Of a stretch of 64,000 nucleotides of DNA, positions 42,740-52,115 are shown piece by piece. Within the stretch, counting starts at the first letter, position 1. Each line of letters starts with the position of its first letter. The notes below the pieces were generated by a model. That model saw only the letters and a list, made by a program, of their open reading frames with translations. It was not told where the DNA came from and made no database searches. Both the position numbers and the translations under genes were made by a program. The stretch is from JAXGZG01 sp040771825 (lineage in GTDB: Bacteria; Bacillota; Sulfobacillia; Fermentithermobacillales; Fermentithermobacillaceae), in the NCBI GenBank assembly GCA_040771825.1, contig JAXGZG010000001.1, positions 744,001 through 808,000 of the forward strand, read 5' to 3'.

Positions 42740-44427
42740 ATTAGGCGATTGAGGACCATGCCCCAGCCCATAAACAGGACAAAGGAGGCTGCAAAGGCGA
42801 GTATTACGTACTTGACCCCTAGTTCTTTCCAGAGGACAGCTGCCGATGGCAGGCAAGGAAAACCCAGAGCTAGCATGGTCACGGCGATGGTTGCTTCCCG
42901 AGGAGACAGGTCCTGCTGGAGGAGAAAAAGCGGCGCCAGGTATCGCTGCACCATGGTAGCCAAGACGGCTACCATGGCCCCCGGAGGAATCCCCAAAAGC
43001 TTGACCGATATGGAGGAAACCCAAGGCGCTCCCAGCCAGGAAACCCGAGTTAGGAGCAAACGAACGGCTACGTTAACTAGCACCATAAGGGGCAGCACGT
43101 GAGAGAAAAAACCCGACAGTCTCATGCCGGTCTTCATGGCAATGTTTCGCCAGATGGGCATCTGCAGCCGAGGCAGTTCCAGTACCAAAGGTTCCCTTTC
43201 CCCCACGAGAACCCATCTGGACACAAGTCCCAAACCTGTAGCCGATGCCAGGATAGCAAGCACAGGCACGGAAAAGGCGCCTCGGAACCTGGCCAAGGCG
43301 ACCATGGACAGGGAAATGGTCGCGGTGCACGGTACGCAAGTGGCTATGATCAGACACGCCGTTTTTCGGGACTTCTCCCCAGGGAGAATTCTTGTGGACA
43401 GGATAGCGGGAACGCGGCAGCCAAACCCGAGCATGAGAGGGACGAGAGACTGTCCCGGCAAGTTCAGGGCCGTGGTTGCGGAGTGGCCCATAGCGGCATA
43501 ACGGCTTAAAAGGCCCGAATCCTCCAAGAGGGCAATGACCGAATACGCCAAAATCATGGCAGGCAGCACGGTGGACGCTGGAAGCACAAACCCTTCAGGA
43601 ATGGCCCGGGCAAGATTCTCCCACAAGGCTCCCTGTGGCAGGACAAGGAACATGAGTCTCTCCAAGAGGACCCTAAGGGGGCTCAAAATGGCCACCACTG
43701 CTTTTTCGGCGAAAGGGAGCGCCCAAGACGTAAACTTCCACAGAACCCACAGCCCCACCCCTAGCGCGATCCAAGCGGGAATGGGTCGGTCCAGAGTCTC
43801 TTCTGCCATGAGAAGGAGCTTGCGTGTCTTGTCTTCTTCCGTGTTGGTTCTTGTCACTACGTTTTGGTAGATGGAAGAGGCCCTCGACTGCAGATGCTTC
43901 ACGTCAGGCCGCGATGGCAGGGCGGCGGCAGAAACGGGACAGGCGACCTTGGCGCTTTGGGCTATGGCGGCCTTGAGCAAGTTGTCTATGCCCTGTCTGG
44001 TAACTGCTGAGGTAAGAACCACCGGTACTCCCGTCAGCTCGCTAAGGGCGGCGCAGTCCACATGGGTTCCAGCCTTCTCAAGGCTATCGGCGCGGTTGAC
44101 GGCGAGAACCAAAGGTATCCCCAGTTCAAGAAGGGATAGGGTGAGACAAAGGTGCCTTTCCAGGCAGGTCCCGTCCAGCACGTTGACGATAACATGGGGT
44201 TTCGCCTGAAAAAGCACCTTTTTGGTGACCAATTGCTCTTTGGTTAGGGCATGTAGCGAGTAAATGCCGGGAGTGTCCAGGATCTCTATGTCTTTGCCCG
44301 GGACCGAACCCCGAGTGACTTCCACAGTAGTCCCAGGGTAGTTGGAAGTGACTACCCTGGACTTGGTCAGGCAGCCCAAGATGGCGCTTTTCCCCGAGTT
44401 AGGCTGCCCGCACAGGACTATGAGCAC
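42736..44427 (-). CDS. feoB: FeoB-family ferrous iron transporter, divergent
   Basis: GTP-dependent membrane importer, 563 residues, shorter than most FeoB proteins. The G domain has CGQPNSGKSA (G1), NYPGTT (G2), DTPGIYSL (G3) and NRAD (G4). The membrane part has about eight segments, with the first gate motif LGFGCRVPAILSTRIL intact. The second gate, usually CSARLP-like, reads TCVPCTATISL, so its metal path differs from classic FeoB. The GTG start is weakly supported by GAGGCGGG. feoA follows by overlap. Confidence 0.85.
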   Translation of the reverse strand: MLIVLCGQPNSGKSAILGCLTKSRVVTSNYPGTTVEVTRGSVPGKDIEILDTPGIYSLHALTKEQLVTKKVLFQAKPHVIVNVLDGTCLERHLCLTLSLLELGIPLVLAVNRADSLEKAGTHVDCAALSELTGVPVVLTSAVTRQGIDNLLKAAIAQSAKVACPVSAAALPSRPDVKHLQSRASSIYQNVVTRTNTEEDKTRKLLLMAEETLDRPIPAWIALGVGLWVLWKFTSWALPFAEKAVVAILSPLRVLLERLMFLVLPQGALWENLARAIPEGFVLPASTVLPAMILAYSVIALLEDSGLLSRYAAMGHSATTALNLPGQSLVPLMLGFGCRVPAILSTRILPGEKSRKTACLIIATCVPCTATISLSMVALARFRGAFSVPVLAILASATGLGLVSRWVLVGEREPLVLELPRLQMPIWRNIAMKTGMRLSGFFSHVLPLMVLVNVAVRLLLTRVSWLGAPWVSSISVKLLGIPPGAMVAVLATMVQRYLAPLFLLQQDLSPREATIAVTMLALGFPCLPSAAVLWKELGVKYVILAFAASFVLFMGWGMVLNRLI

Positions 44428-44486
44428 TACTCTACCCGCCTCGCCGGAGTCTTGGCTCCCTTCCGGCTAGGACAATATGTATGCTC

Positions 44487-45395
44487 CTAGCGGCCCAGAT
44501 AGTCCGTTATGCCTCTGGATATGCCCTTGGCTGCCGAATCTTGGAACCAGTTCTGTCTCAAAAGGTTCGTGTCGCTCCAGTTGGTCATGAAACCAACCTC
44601 GATCAAGGCAGCCGGCATGTAAGTGTGGTTCAGGACATAGTAGGGGCCCACCTGGGTATCGATGTTCTTCAACCCGGTACCTTCGGATGTTCTCCTGGCT
44701 AGGGCCAAGGCAAGGTTCCTGGATTCGGTAGACCCGGTTCTGTAGAATCCCATGACTCCAGACACGTTGGGGTCCTTTGGGTAGGCGTTGCAGTGGATGC
44801 TCACGAAGATATCCGCCCCTTGAGAGTTGGCTATTGATACTCTGGCCAAGAGTTCGTCCACTGGATTTGCCCACCCTATTCCGGGGGTGTAATCCCCTGA
44901 CCTAGTCAAGATCACAGTCGCCCCCTGGCCTTCCAGGTAGGTCTTGACCTTGGCAGCAATGGGAAGCGTGAAATCCTTCTCCTTGTCTCCCCAGTAGGAG
45001 ATGGCTCCAGGTTCTGATCCGCCGTGGCCCGGGTCCACCACTATGACCCTGCCCCGGAGAGGTCCAATTCCCCGAGACGGTCCTTGGCCTAATCGATCTA
45101 GGGCGCCGTAAGTCAAGGGGCCGCAGATTCCGTCGGCCACAAGGCCTGATGCTCTCTGAAAGTCTTTGAGGGCCTTCTCAGTGCGCGGGCCGAAATCACC
45201 ATCCACGGGGCCCGGGTCGAACCCAGCGTTCAAGAGGGATCTCTGAAGGGCCGTTACATCGTTGCCTACGCTCCCCCGCCAAAGGAGTGGGGCCGCATAA
45301 GCGCGAATAGGTACCAGTGCCAGAACCGCCATAAAGACCATTACCAATAAGGAGATCCTGGCGCTTCGGCCGTAAGCGGAAGAAACGCTTTTCAT
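44487..45395 (-). CDS. N-acetylmuramoyl-L-alanine amidase with peptidoglycan-binding domain
   Basis: Secreted zinc amidase that cuts the bond between MurNAc and the stem peptide. The ATG at 45395 behind AAGGAGG gives 302 residues with a signal peptide ending near YAA (residue 35). A PG_binding_1 domain (about 38-100; LQRSLLNAGFDPGPVDGDFG) precedes an Amidase_3 domain. The zinc and catalytic residues are seen in VVDPGHGG, KEKDFTL, SIHCNA and IEVGFMTN. In spore-formers such enzymes include SleB/CwlC types for germination or mother-cell lysis; which applies is unknown. Confidence 0.92.
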   Translation of the reverse strand: MKSVSSAYGRSARISLLVMVFMAVLALVPIRAYAAPLLWRGSVGNDVTALQRSLLNAGFDPGPVDGDFGPRTEKALKDFQRASGLVADGICGPLTYGALDRLGQGPSRGIGPLRGRVIVVDPGHGGSEPGAISYWGDKEKDFTLPIAAKVKTYLEGQGATVILTRSGDYTPGIGWANPVDELLARVSIANSQGADIFVSIHCNAYPKDPNVSGVMGFYRTGSTESRNLALALARRTSEGTGLKNIDTQVGPYYVLNHTYMPAALIEVGFMTNWSDTNLLRQNWFQDSAAKGISRGITDYLGR

Positions 45396-45588
45396 GTTGG
45401 CTTTCACCTCCTTCCGTTTACATAAGGTGGTGTGATTATGGTAATGTAGAAAGGGCCATACTATCACCCTCTTACGCAGGGGTTCTGCAGTCATCAGGAT
45501 AAGGATCAAGAGGAAGAGCGACACCTATCTCCATATATCTTAGATTTTCACACCGTTTCCAGCTATCCCCTATCCAGGAGGATCCGAA

Positions 45589-47886
45589 ATGAGGAAAAGC
45601 GCAAAAGACGTAGCGGCCGAATTTAGAAGTGACCCGAGATTCTTCTCCCATGTGACTTCTTGGCGGCATATCTCGGCTTCTGCCGGAGAGTACATGCCAA
45701 TTCCCCGAGAGATTCACCCTTCGCTAGCCAAGACCCTGAAGAACAGAGGCGTCAAGGAACTCTACAGCCACCAAAGGGAAGCCTATGACGGGCTGAAGGC
45801 AGGCAACAACGTCTGCGTGGTCACCCCCACTGCGTCGGGCAAGACTCTTTGCTACAACCTGACTGTCCTGGATGCTATCCTAAAGGACCCTGAGTCCCGG
45901 GCGCTTTACATATTCCCCACTAAGGCGCTGGCCCAAGACCAGCTGGCCGAAATCCAGAACATGAACTCTGAGGGCCAATTTGGGCTCAAATGCTTCACTT
46001 TCGACGGGGACACTCCTTCCCAGAAAAGACGGTTGGCTAAGGAAGTAGGGCAGATAATCATCACCAACCCGGATATGCTGCACCAGGCGATTCTGCCGCA
46101 TCACCCTACGTGGGTTAGGTTGTTTTCGGCCCTAAGGTACATAATCATCGATGAAATGCACGGATACCGCGGCGTCTTCGGTAGTCACGTAGCCAATGTA
46201 CTGGAAAGGCTCAGAAGAATCGCGGCGTTTTACGGTTCCAAGCCCCAGTTCGTACTGGCTTCGGCAACTATTGCCAATCCCGGGGAACTGGCTTCCGCCT
46301 TAGTTGGAGAGAAGGTGCAGGTAATCACCAAGAACGGGGCGCCTGCTTCTGAGAAAGACTTCGTTTTCTACAATCCCCCCCTTCTCACATCTGACGGGTC
46401 CATCAGGCAGTCATCCATAGACGCCTCTTCTAGGATAGCGGAGCGATTCATGGCCGCGGGCGTTCAGACAATCGTCTTCGCAAGATCTCGGGTTGCAGTA
46501 GAGTTGTTGGTGCAGTACATGCGCAATTCCTACAGAGAGCCCCTACAGAAGCACAGAATACAAGGATATCGGGGAGGCTACCTCCCTAACGAAAGGAGGG
46601 CCATCGAGAAGGGGCTCAGGGAAGGGGAGATTGTGGGAGTAGCTGCCACCAATGCTCTGGAATTAGGCATAGACATCGGGAATTTGGATTGTTCGATCCT
46701 TGCGGGCTATCCTGGGAGCATATCTAGCACTTGGCAGCAAGCTGGCCGTGCCGGAAGAAGAACAGGAGGCTCTGTCTCCATCCTTGTGGCCGGCATGTCA
46801 CCTCTCGACCAGTTTATTGTCGAGAATCCCGACTACTTCTTCCATCAGAGCGCCGAGTATGGCCTGATCAACCCCCAGAACCCGTACATACTGGGCGAGC
46901 ACATAAAGTGCGCCGCTTACGAGCTTCCTTTCAAAGACAATGAAGAGAACCCTCCAGAGTTCATGGGCAAAGACGTCTCGCCTGTGCTGGAGGCTCTTGG
47001 GGATCAGGGCATTTTGTACCGTTCCAGGGACCGCTGGAACTGGTCATCTCAGTCGTTCCCTGCGGCCGGCGTGAACCTCAGGTCAGCGTCGGCTGAGAAC
47101 TTCGTGGTTGTGGACACAACAGGTGGAACTAGAAAAGTCATAGGAGAGGTAGACTGGTTCTCGGCCCCGCTTCTTATCCACGACGAGGCTATCTACCTTC
47201 ACGGCGGACAGCAGTATCACGTTATCAAGCTGGACTACCCGGCTAAGAAGGCTTACGTCAAGAGAGTTGACGTAGACTACTACACCGACGCAAATTTAGC
47301 CGTTGGAGTGAAGGTCACGGTCATGGACAAAGAAGAGACAGAGAGCGCTATTTCCCAGAAATTCGGAGAGGTCTCGGTGACCGCCATGGCCACGATTTTC
47401 AAGAAGATCAGACTCTACACCCACGAAAACGTGGGCTCCGGTCGGATAGCGCTTCCTGAGATGAACATGCATACCCAAGGGACTTGGTTCAGCCTACCCG
47501 ATTGGCTGGTGAGTTCCATGGATCCCCGTTCAGTTGGAGCGGTTCTTTCGGGGCTGGCAAACGTCCTCTCCAACCTGGCGCCCCTTTTTCTCATGTGCGA
47601 CAGAAGAGACCTAGGGTGCGCTGTGGAAGTTCGGTCATCTCTGGACGGGCGTTCAACAGTGTACTTCTATGATTCGTATCCAGGCGGCGTAGGATTGGCC
47701 GAAAGGGTCTATGGCCTTCTTCCCGACCTATTCCAGACGGCAAAGGAACTCCTGGACTCCTGTAAGTGTAAAGACGGGTGTCCAGGGTGCGTGGGACCCG
47801 TTCAGGAGGCAGGCGCAGGCACCAAGGACCTTTGTAGGAGGGTTCTAGATAGCCTGGTGGAAGGCGGTGATAAAGGCCTTGGCTGA
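45589..47886 (+). CDS. mrfA: MrfA-type DEAD/DEAH helicase with DUF1998 (YprA)
   Basis: In Bacillus MrfA acts with MrfB to repair mitomycin adducts. The 765-residue protein has a helicase core: motif I VTPTASGKT, motif II IIDEMHGY, motif III SATIANP, motif VI QAGRAGR. The C-terminal DUF1998 region ends in four cysteines, CKCKDGCPGC, binding a metal. AGGAGG lies 6 bp before the ATG. mrfB follows with a 20-bp overlap. No LexA-type palindrome is visible in the 193-bp gap upstream. Confidence 0.92.
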   Translation: MRKSAKDVAAEFRSDPRFFSHVTSWRHISASAGEYMPIPREIHPSLAKTLKNRGVKELYSHQREAYDGLKAGNNVCVVTPTASGKTLCYNLTVLDAILKDPESRALYIFPTKALAQDQLAEIQNMNSEGQFGLKCFTFDGDTPSQKRRLAKEVGQIIITNPDMLHQAILPHHPTWVRLFSALRYIIIDEMHGYRGVFGSHVANVLERLRRIAAFYGSKPQFVLASATIANPGELASALVGEKVQVITKNGAPASEKDFVFYNPPLLTSDGSIRQSSIDASSRIAERFMAAGVQTIVFARSRVAVELLVQYMRNSYREPLQKHRIQGYRGGYLPNERRAIEKGLREGEIVGVAATNALELGIDIGNLDCSILAGYPGSISSTWQQAGRAGRRTGGSVSILVAGMSPLDQFIVENPDYFFHQSAEYGLINPQNPYILGEHIKCAAYELPFKDNEENPPEFMGKDVSPVLEALGDQGILYRSRDRWNWSSQSFPAAGVNLRSASAENFVVVDTTGGTRKVIGEVDWFSAPLLIHDEAIYLHGGQQYHVIKLDYPAKKAYVKRVDVDYYTDANLAVGVKVTVMDKEETESAISQKFGEVSVTAMATIFKKIRLYTHENVGSGRIALPEMNMHTQGTWFSLPDWLVSSMDPRSVGAVLSGLANVLSNLAPLFLMCDRRDLGCAVEVRSSLDGRSTVYFYDSYPGGVGLAERVYGLLPDLFQTAKELLDSCKCKDGCPGCVGPVQEAGAGTKDLCRRVLDSLVEGGDKGLG

Positions 47887-49120
47887 TAGAAGCGTGATTG
47901 AACGATTGCGGGATACCATACGCCGAATCGAAACCCAGAAGCCTATGGAATCCGCGCCCCGTCTCCCCAGACCCAAGCAAACGGAAAAGGGAGTTACAGT
48001 CGTCCGTCACCCAGAACCCGTAACTCTGGACGTTTCTGACGGTCCAGAGTTACGGCGAGTCACCGCCCTCTATTCCGCAGGGTCTGTGGATGGATTGGAA
48101 CCGCCCGAACCCTCGTCTCTGGATGGATTCCGGTCCATTGACCCACTTCTGGAATCCACAGAGAGATGGCTCTACCTGGACATCGAGACTACCGGTCTCC
48201 TGGGGGCGGGGACAATCGCATTTCTCGTGGGTCTGGGCCAATGGGTGGACTCGGGATTCCTTGTGACTCAATACCTTCTGAGGGATAGAGATGACGAAAT
48301 GCCACTGCTAGAAGAAGTGCGGCGAGCCATGGAAGCCAGTTCCACGCTGGTTACTTTCAATGGGAAATGTTTCGACGTGCCTGTGCTTCAAAGCAGATTC
48401 GTACTGTCGGGACTCACCTCTCCCCTGCCCATCCGCGCTCACCTGGACCTTTTGGCTTCTGCAAAGAACATGGGAAAACGCCCGGAATACGGGTATAGCC
48501 TGAAGGAATCGGTCAGAAGGTTCGTGGGGATATCCCGTCACGGAGACATTCCAGGGCACGTTATACCGGCTTTATACTTTATCTACGAAAGAGAAAAGGA
48601 TATTTCACTGTTGGAACCCGTCATGAATCACAACAGGCTGGATGTCCTAGATATGGCGTGCCTTGTCCGGGTGTTTGGGCAAGTTCTCACGGGAGCACAG
48701 GACTTGTCAGGAGACGCTGTGGCTTTCGGAGGTGCCGGCAAGCTGCATTACCGTAAGAGAAACTTGGCCTTGGCCAGGAAATGCCTAGAAAGCGCCAGTT
48801 CGCCTCCAATGGCTAATCCAGACCCGAACCACCTGCGCCTTTTGGCCCACGTCATGAGGCGCGAAGGAGACTGGGAAGGCGCCAAAGAGATATGGGAAGA
48901 GCTCATTGAGAAGGGCGCTCAGAACCACGAGGATTACCTTTGGCTTGCCCGGTACTATGAAGTTGCGAAATCGGATTTGGCTCGGAGCATGGAGTTAGTC
49001 GATGAAGCTATACAAAGAAACCAAAGCCAAGAAGACATTCCCATATCCCTCAAGAAACGCAAGAAGCGGCTAGAAAGAAGAATTGACGCCCGAAGACGAT
49101 CTGGACTACCTGTGATATAG
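47867..49120 (+). CDS. mrfB: MrfB-type exonuclease (YprB), RNase H-fold
   Basis: DnaQ-like DEDD exonuclease that works with MrfA. The conserved part starts at about residue 100: WLYLDIETTGL (first Asp and Glu), then LVTFNGKCFDVPVL (second Asp) and NHNRLDVLDMACL near the third and fourth acids. The C-terminal 120 residues form TPR-like helices (HYRKRNLALARKCLESA, LAHVMRREGDWEGAKEIW). The start is uncertain: GTG 47867 or TTG 47879. Overlap with mrfA shows they are one operon. Confidence 0.9.
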   Translation: MIKALADRSVIERLRDTIRRIETQKPMESAPRLPRPKQTEKGVTVVRHPEPVTLDVSDGPELRRVTALYSAGSVDGLEPPEPSSLDGFRSIDPLLESTERWLYLDIETTGLLGAGTIAFLVGLGQWVDSGFLVTQYLLRDRDDEMPLLEEVRRAMEASSTLVTFNGKCFDVPVLQSRFVLSGLTSPLPIRAHLDLLASAKNMGKRPEYGYSLKESVRRFVGISRHGDIPGHVIPALYFIYEREKDISLLEPVMNHNRLDVLDMACLVRVFGQVLTGAQDLSGDAVAFGGAGKLHYRKRNLALARKCLESASSPPMANPDPNHLRLLAHVMRREGDWEGAKEIWEELIEKGAQNHEDYLWLARYYEVAKSDLARSMELVDEAIQRNQSQEDIPISLKKRKKRLERRIDARRRSGLPVI

Positions 49121-49191
49121 GCTTCCCTCCGGTCATAAGTATTCTTGACCATGCTTATGGCTTGTTGCCCAAAAAGGAGGGAACCCCGGAC

Positions 49192-49926
49192 TTGGTTATC
49201 TATCTCAGGCCGAGCACCCGCCGTAAAGTGGTTATCGTCCTTTCTTTTGTGCTGGTAGTAGTGGGAGTGAGGCTCGGCGCGACTCTCGTTGAAAGGCCCA
49301 AAGAAACCGCCGCCAAGATAAGCCCAATGACGACCGTAAGGACCCAGGAGCCCTTGGCTGCTCTCGCCATTGACGTGACTACAGCGGGGCCAGATCAGGT
49401 TGTACAGTGCTTGGGAGTCTTGGATAGCTTGTCGGTGCAAGCAACCTGGTTTGCCAACGCCACGTTTGTGGAAGCTAACAGCCAGCTTATTGGCCAGATC
49501 GCTGCTAAGGGGCATGAGTTCGGCATCAAGGGAACCGATGAGAAGCCTATGGATCGGCTGTCTTCCCAAGACGTCTTGGATCGGATAATGAGATCTCGGC
49601 AGGCGTTAGCCAAGGCTTCCCAGGAACCTGCCCCGTTCTTCTTGCCGCCGGGGGGGAGAACAAGCGGCGCCTTGTCTCAATCTGCGTTTCAGGAAGGTTT
49701 TCACGAGATAAGACCGGGCGTAGACGCGCGTATCATGCGAGGCAAAGCCCTGGATGCCGGCAAGAGGCTGGCACAAACCGTAAAGCCAGGCGACATCGTC
49801 CTAATGCGCATCGACAAGAAAGGGATGAGCCCTGCCCCCGACTACTTAGGGGCGCTAGTGGGAAGCCTGGGCGAGCAAGGCATATCTCTTGTGACCTTGT
49901 CCAGTCTGGTGAGGAGCGTCAAGTGA
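49192..49926 (+). CDS. Degenerate polysaccharide-deacetylase-like membrane protein
   Basis: A TTG at 49192 is chosen because AAGGAGGG lies 10 bp before it; this gives 244 residues with one N-terminal membrane segment (about 12-30). The rest resembles a NodB fold: the core strand LAALAIDVTT replaces the usual TFDDGP; SVQATWFANATFVEANSQLI matches the ATFF motif. The zinc histidine pair (HxxxH) is missing: GHEFGIKG has one His. PFFLPPGG matches the PPxG loop. So the fold is kept but catalysis is probably lost. Its role is unknown; D,D-carboxypeptidase and mrfB are neighbours. Confidence 0.7.
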   Translation: MVIYLRPSTRRKVVIVLSFVLVVVGVRLGATLVERPKETAAKISPMTTVRTQEPLAALAIDVTTAGPDQVVQCLGVLDSLSVQATWFANATFVEANSQLIGQIAAKGHEFGIKGTDEKPMDRLSSQDVLDRIMRSRQALAKASQEPAPFFLPPGGRTSGALSQSAFQEGFHEIRPGVDARIMRGKALDAGKRLAQTVKPGDIVLMRIDKKGMSPAPDYLGALVGSLGEQGISLVTLSSLVRSVK

Positions 49927-49933
49927 GTCGGGT

Positions 49934-51115
49934 CTAGAGGACCCCCGACGAGACGAGTTTCTTCACCAAAGAAGAAGCGAGTCTAACCAGAATGCCGGCG
50001 GGGGTCCTAGCGTTTACCCAGGTGCCGGCCACTAGTTCGGCTGTGCCTACTGTGTCTTGGCCAAGATGAATGGTGGCTCTACCCAGAATCTTGCCGGAGG
50101 GGCAAGGTGCTCTGACTGCCTTGGGGAGATCCACACCCAGGGTCAACCCCGCGGCGTAGCGGGGAACGCACGCAAGGAGATCTCGCGCGCAAATGACGGG
50201 TACTGACTTTTCCAAAGCGCCTCTTGTGGGTAGGCTGAGAAGAGTCTCTCCCGCTCTAGCCAGCCGCGCAAGGCGGAAACTGGCGAAACCATACTCCAGA
50301 AGTTCTGCCGCGTCTGCCCACCTGTCGCCGCTATCTAGCACCACTGCAAGAAGCCTCATGTCATCCCTGGTGGCCGAGGCCACAAGGCATTGCCCCGCCG
50401 ACTCGGTAGTCCCGGTCTTGACCCCATCGGCACCCAAATACATCCAGAGAAGCTTATTTGTGTTGGCCAGAGTGGTTTTGACTCCCTTCTCCGCCTCAAT
50501 AACGTCCTTTTCTTTGGTGGCCACTAAGTGGTTGAAGTACGGATGCTTGAGGCAGGTCTTGGCTATTAGGGCCAAGTCAAAGGCGGTGGAATAGTGGTTT
50601 TGGTCGGTGATGCCGTGGGGGTTCTGGAACCTCGTGTTTATGGCGCCTATCTCTTTGGCCCGGAGGTTCATCATGGCTAAGAACTCGTCGATCCCTCGGC
50701 CAACGTGCTCGGCGATGGCCCAGGCCGCGTCGTTACCGGAGTTCAGCATGAGCCCGTACAGGAGATCTTCTAGCGTAAAGATATCCCCTTCTTTCAGGTA
50801 CATGCTGGACCCGGGCTGCAAGGCAGCCTCATAGGAGACGGTAACCTCGCCTTCCAGAACGCCCTGCTCTAAGGCCAACAGGGCAGTCATCATCTTGGTG
50901 AGGCTTGCAGGGTGCATCCTTCTGAAGGCGTTTTTCTGGTATAGGATGGTTCCTGTGTGCCACTCCACCAGAATGGCGGCGTAGGAACCAACGTACGGTA
51001 AAGGCGTTTCCTGGCCTTCGGCCAAAACTATTGAAGAAGTACCCAGCGCTAAGACAAGACTCAACGTAAGATTCAACGCGCAGAAGGCGATTACGCGTTC
51101 TTTGAGGCACATCAT
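49934..51115 (-). CDS. dacF: D-alanyl-D-alanine carboxypeptidase (DacF/PBP5 type)
   Basis: Low-molecular-weight penicillin-binding protein that trims the terminal D-Ala. The 393-residue protein has a signal peptide (to about 33), then SLTK (Ser71-Lys74), SGND (about 127) and KTGTT (about 234), the three active-site motifs. The PBP5 C-terminal domain follows from about 275, ending with a weakly amphipathic tail. DacF is sporulation-specific in Bacillus, DacA vegetative; the sequence alone does not decide. Confidence 0.92.
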   Translation of the reverse strand: MMCLKERVIAFCALNLTLSLVLALGTSSIVLAEGQETPLPYVGSYAAILVEWHTGTILYQKNAFRRMHPASLTKMMTALLALEQGVLEGEVTVSYEAALQPGSSMYLKEGDIFTLEDLLYGLMLNSGNDAAWAIAEHVGRGIDEFLAMMNLRAKEIGAINTRFQNPHGITDQNHYSTAFDLALIAKTCLKHPYFNHLVATKEKDVIEAEKGVKTTLANTNKLLWMYLGADGVKTGTTESAGQCLVASATRDDMRLLAVVLDSGDRWADAAELLEYGFASFRLARLARAGETLLSLPTRGALEKSVPVICARDLLACVPRYAAGLTLGVDLPKAVRAPCPSGKILGRATIHLGQDTVGTAELVAGTWVNARTPAGILVRLASSLVKKLVSSGVL

Positions 51116-51188
51116 GGCAGCACTTCCCTAACCGAGCGCTACCAGCATCCTATTGAGGATAGGGTCAACCTATGAACATGCATTCCGC

Positions 51189-52097
51189 CTATGGGGTTTC
51201 GGCTACTCGAAAAACCAGGTCTTTGACAGGTCCATATTGGCCGCCGATACCGAGATCAACCCCCCCCAGATTCAGAGTGAGGACCCAGGGCTTACCCGCC
51301 CTTATGATTATCTCTTCGGTGGCTCGGAACTCCCTCTCTTGGCCTCTTTTCAGGGTTTCCTCCAAAACCACTGTGCCGTCTTGAGATGCCCGAACCCAAC
51401 AAGAAGAATCTTCGTCTTGGGAAACTGTCACCACCAGAATTAGGGATTGGGCGTCTGTCTCCCAGACGGTTTTCTCCCGGTTGGGATCAGTTCGCCGCAC
51501 TTTGGGCAAAGGGGGCGGTTCATCTACAGGGGTCACAACGTCTGTCGGCTCAGGGTCCTGGCTCTCTGGAGGGACGCTTGCCTCATGGGAGAAAAGGCCC
51601 CAGTGAGACGCCAAAAAGTAGACTCCAAGGGCCACCGCGAACAGTATGATGAACAGGGCCAACGCAGGCTTCGTTTTCTTGGGCCTCCGAACTCTCCTCC
51701 TGGGTCTCTCCATAGCTTCTGGGGAGGTCGAGATCTTGCGCAGAGATGCATCCGGCGGCCCAGTGTCCGATGGCCCAAGGTTCCCAGAAGCCGGTCTTCT
51801 GCGGTCACGGGCAGGTTTGGGCGGATTCTGTTCTTCGTCTAAGAGTTCTTGGTAAGTTCTTGACAACAGGAACCCGTCAAGCCCTAGGGCGTTTGCGTAA
51901 GACTTCAGGAAACCTTTGAAATAGGCGGTAGGGACTTGGGAATCGTCGCCTTCTTCCACCGCCGAGAGATGCTTGGCGCGGATGAAGGTTGTGTCCCGAA
52001 CATTTTCCAAAGTGAGCCCGAGACTCTCACGCCGCGCGCGTATGGACTCGCCCATCTCTTTTAGCGTCCGAGGTCTTTCGTCCATCTCTTGGCTCAC
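51189..52097 (-). CDS. rodZ: RodZ-like cytoskeletal membrane protein
   Basis: RodZ links MreB filaments to the cell-wall machinery. The 302-residue product has an Xre-type helix-turn-helix (about 10-75; ARRESLGLTLENVRDTTFI), a basic linker (RPRRRVRRPKKTK), one membrane segment (about 144-163), a Pro-rich stretch and a DUF4115 domain (SQDEDSSCWVRASQDG to GQYGPVKDL). GTG start behind AAGGAGG. It is 18 bp after asnS and may share its transcript. Confidence 0.88.
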   Translation of the reverse strand: MSQEMDERPRTLKEMGESIRARRESLGLTLENVRDTTFIRAKHLSAVEEGDDSQVPTAYFKGFLKSYANALGLDGFLLSRTYQELLDEEQNPPKPARDRRRPASGNLGPSDTGPPDASLRKISTSPEAMERPRRRVRRPKKTKPALALFIILFAVALGVYFLASHWGLFSHEASVPPESQDPEPTDVVTPVDEPPPLPKVRRTDPNREKTVWETDAQSLILVVTVSQDEDSSCWVRASQDGTVVLEETLKRGQEREFRATEEIIIRAGKPWVLTLNLGGVDLGIGGQYGPVKDLVFRVAETP

Positions 52098-52115
52098 AGG
52101 AAAAGCCTCCTTCGT

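Noticed and set aside
42740..43024. A longer start for the feoA-like gene
   Set aside because: The frame continues upstream inside feoB, but the ATGA overlap at 42739 is the natural start.
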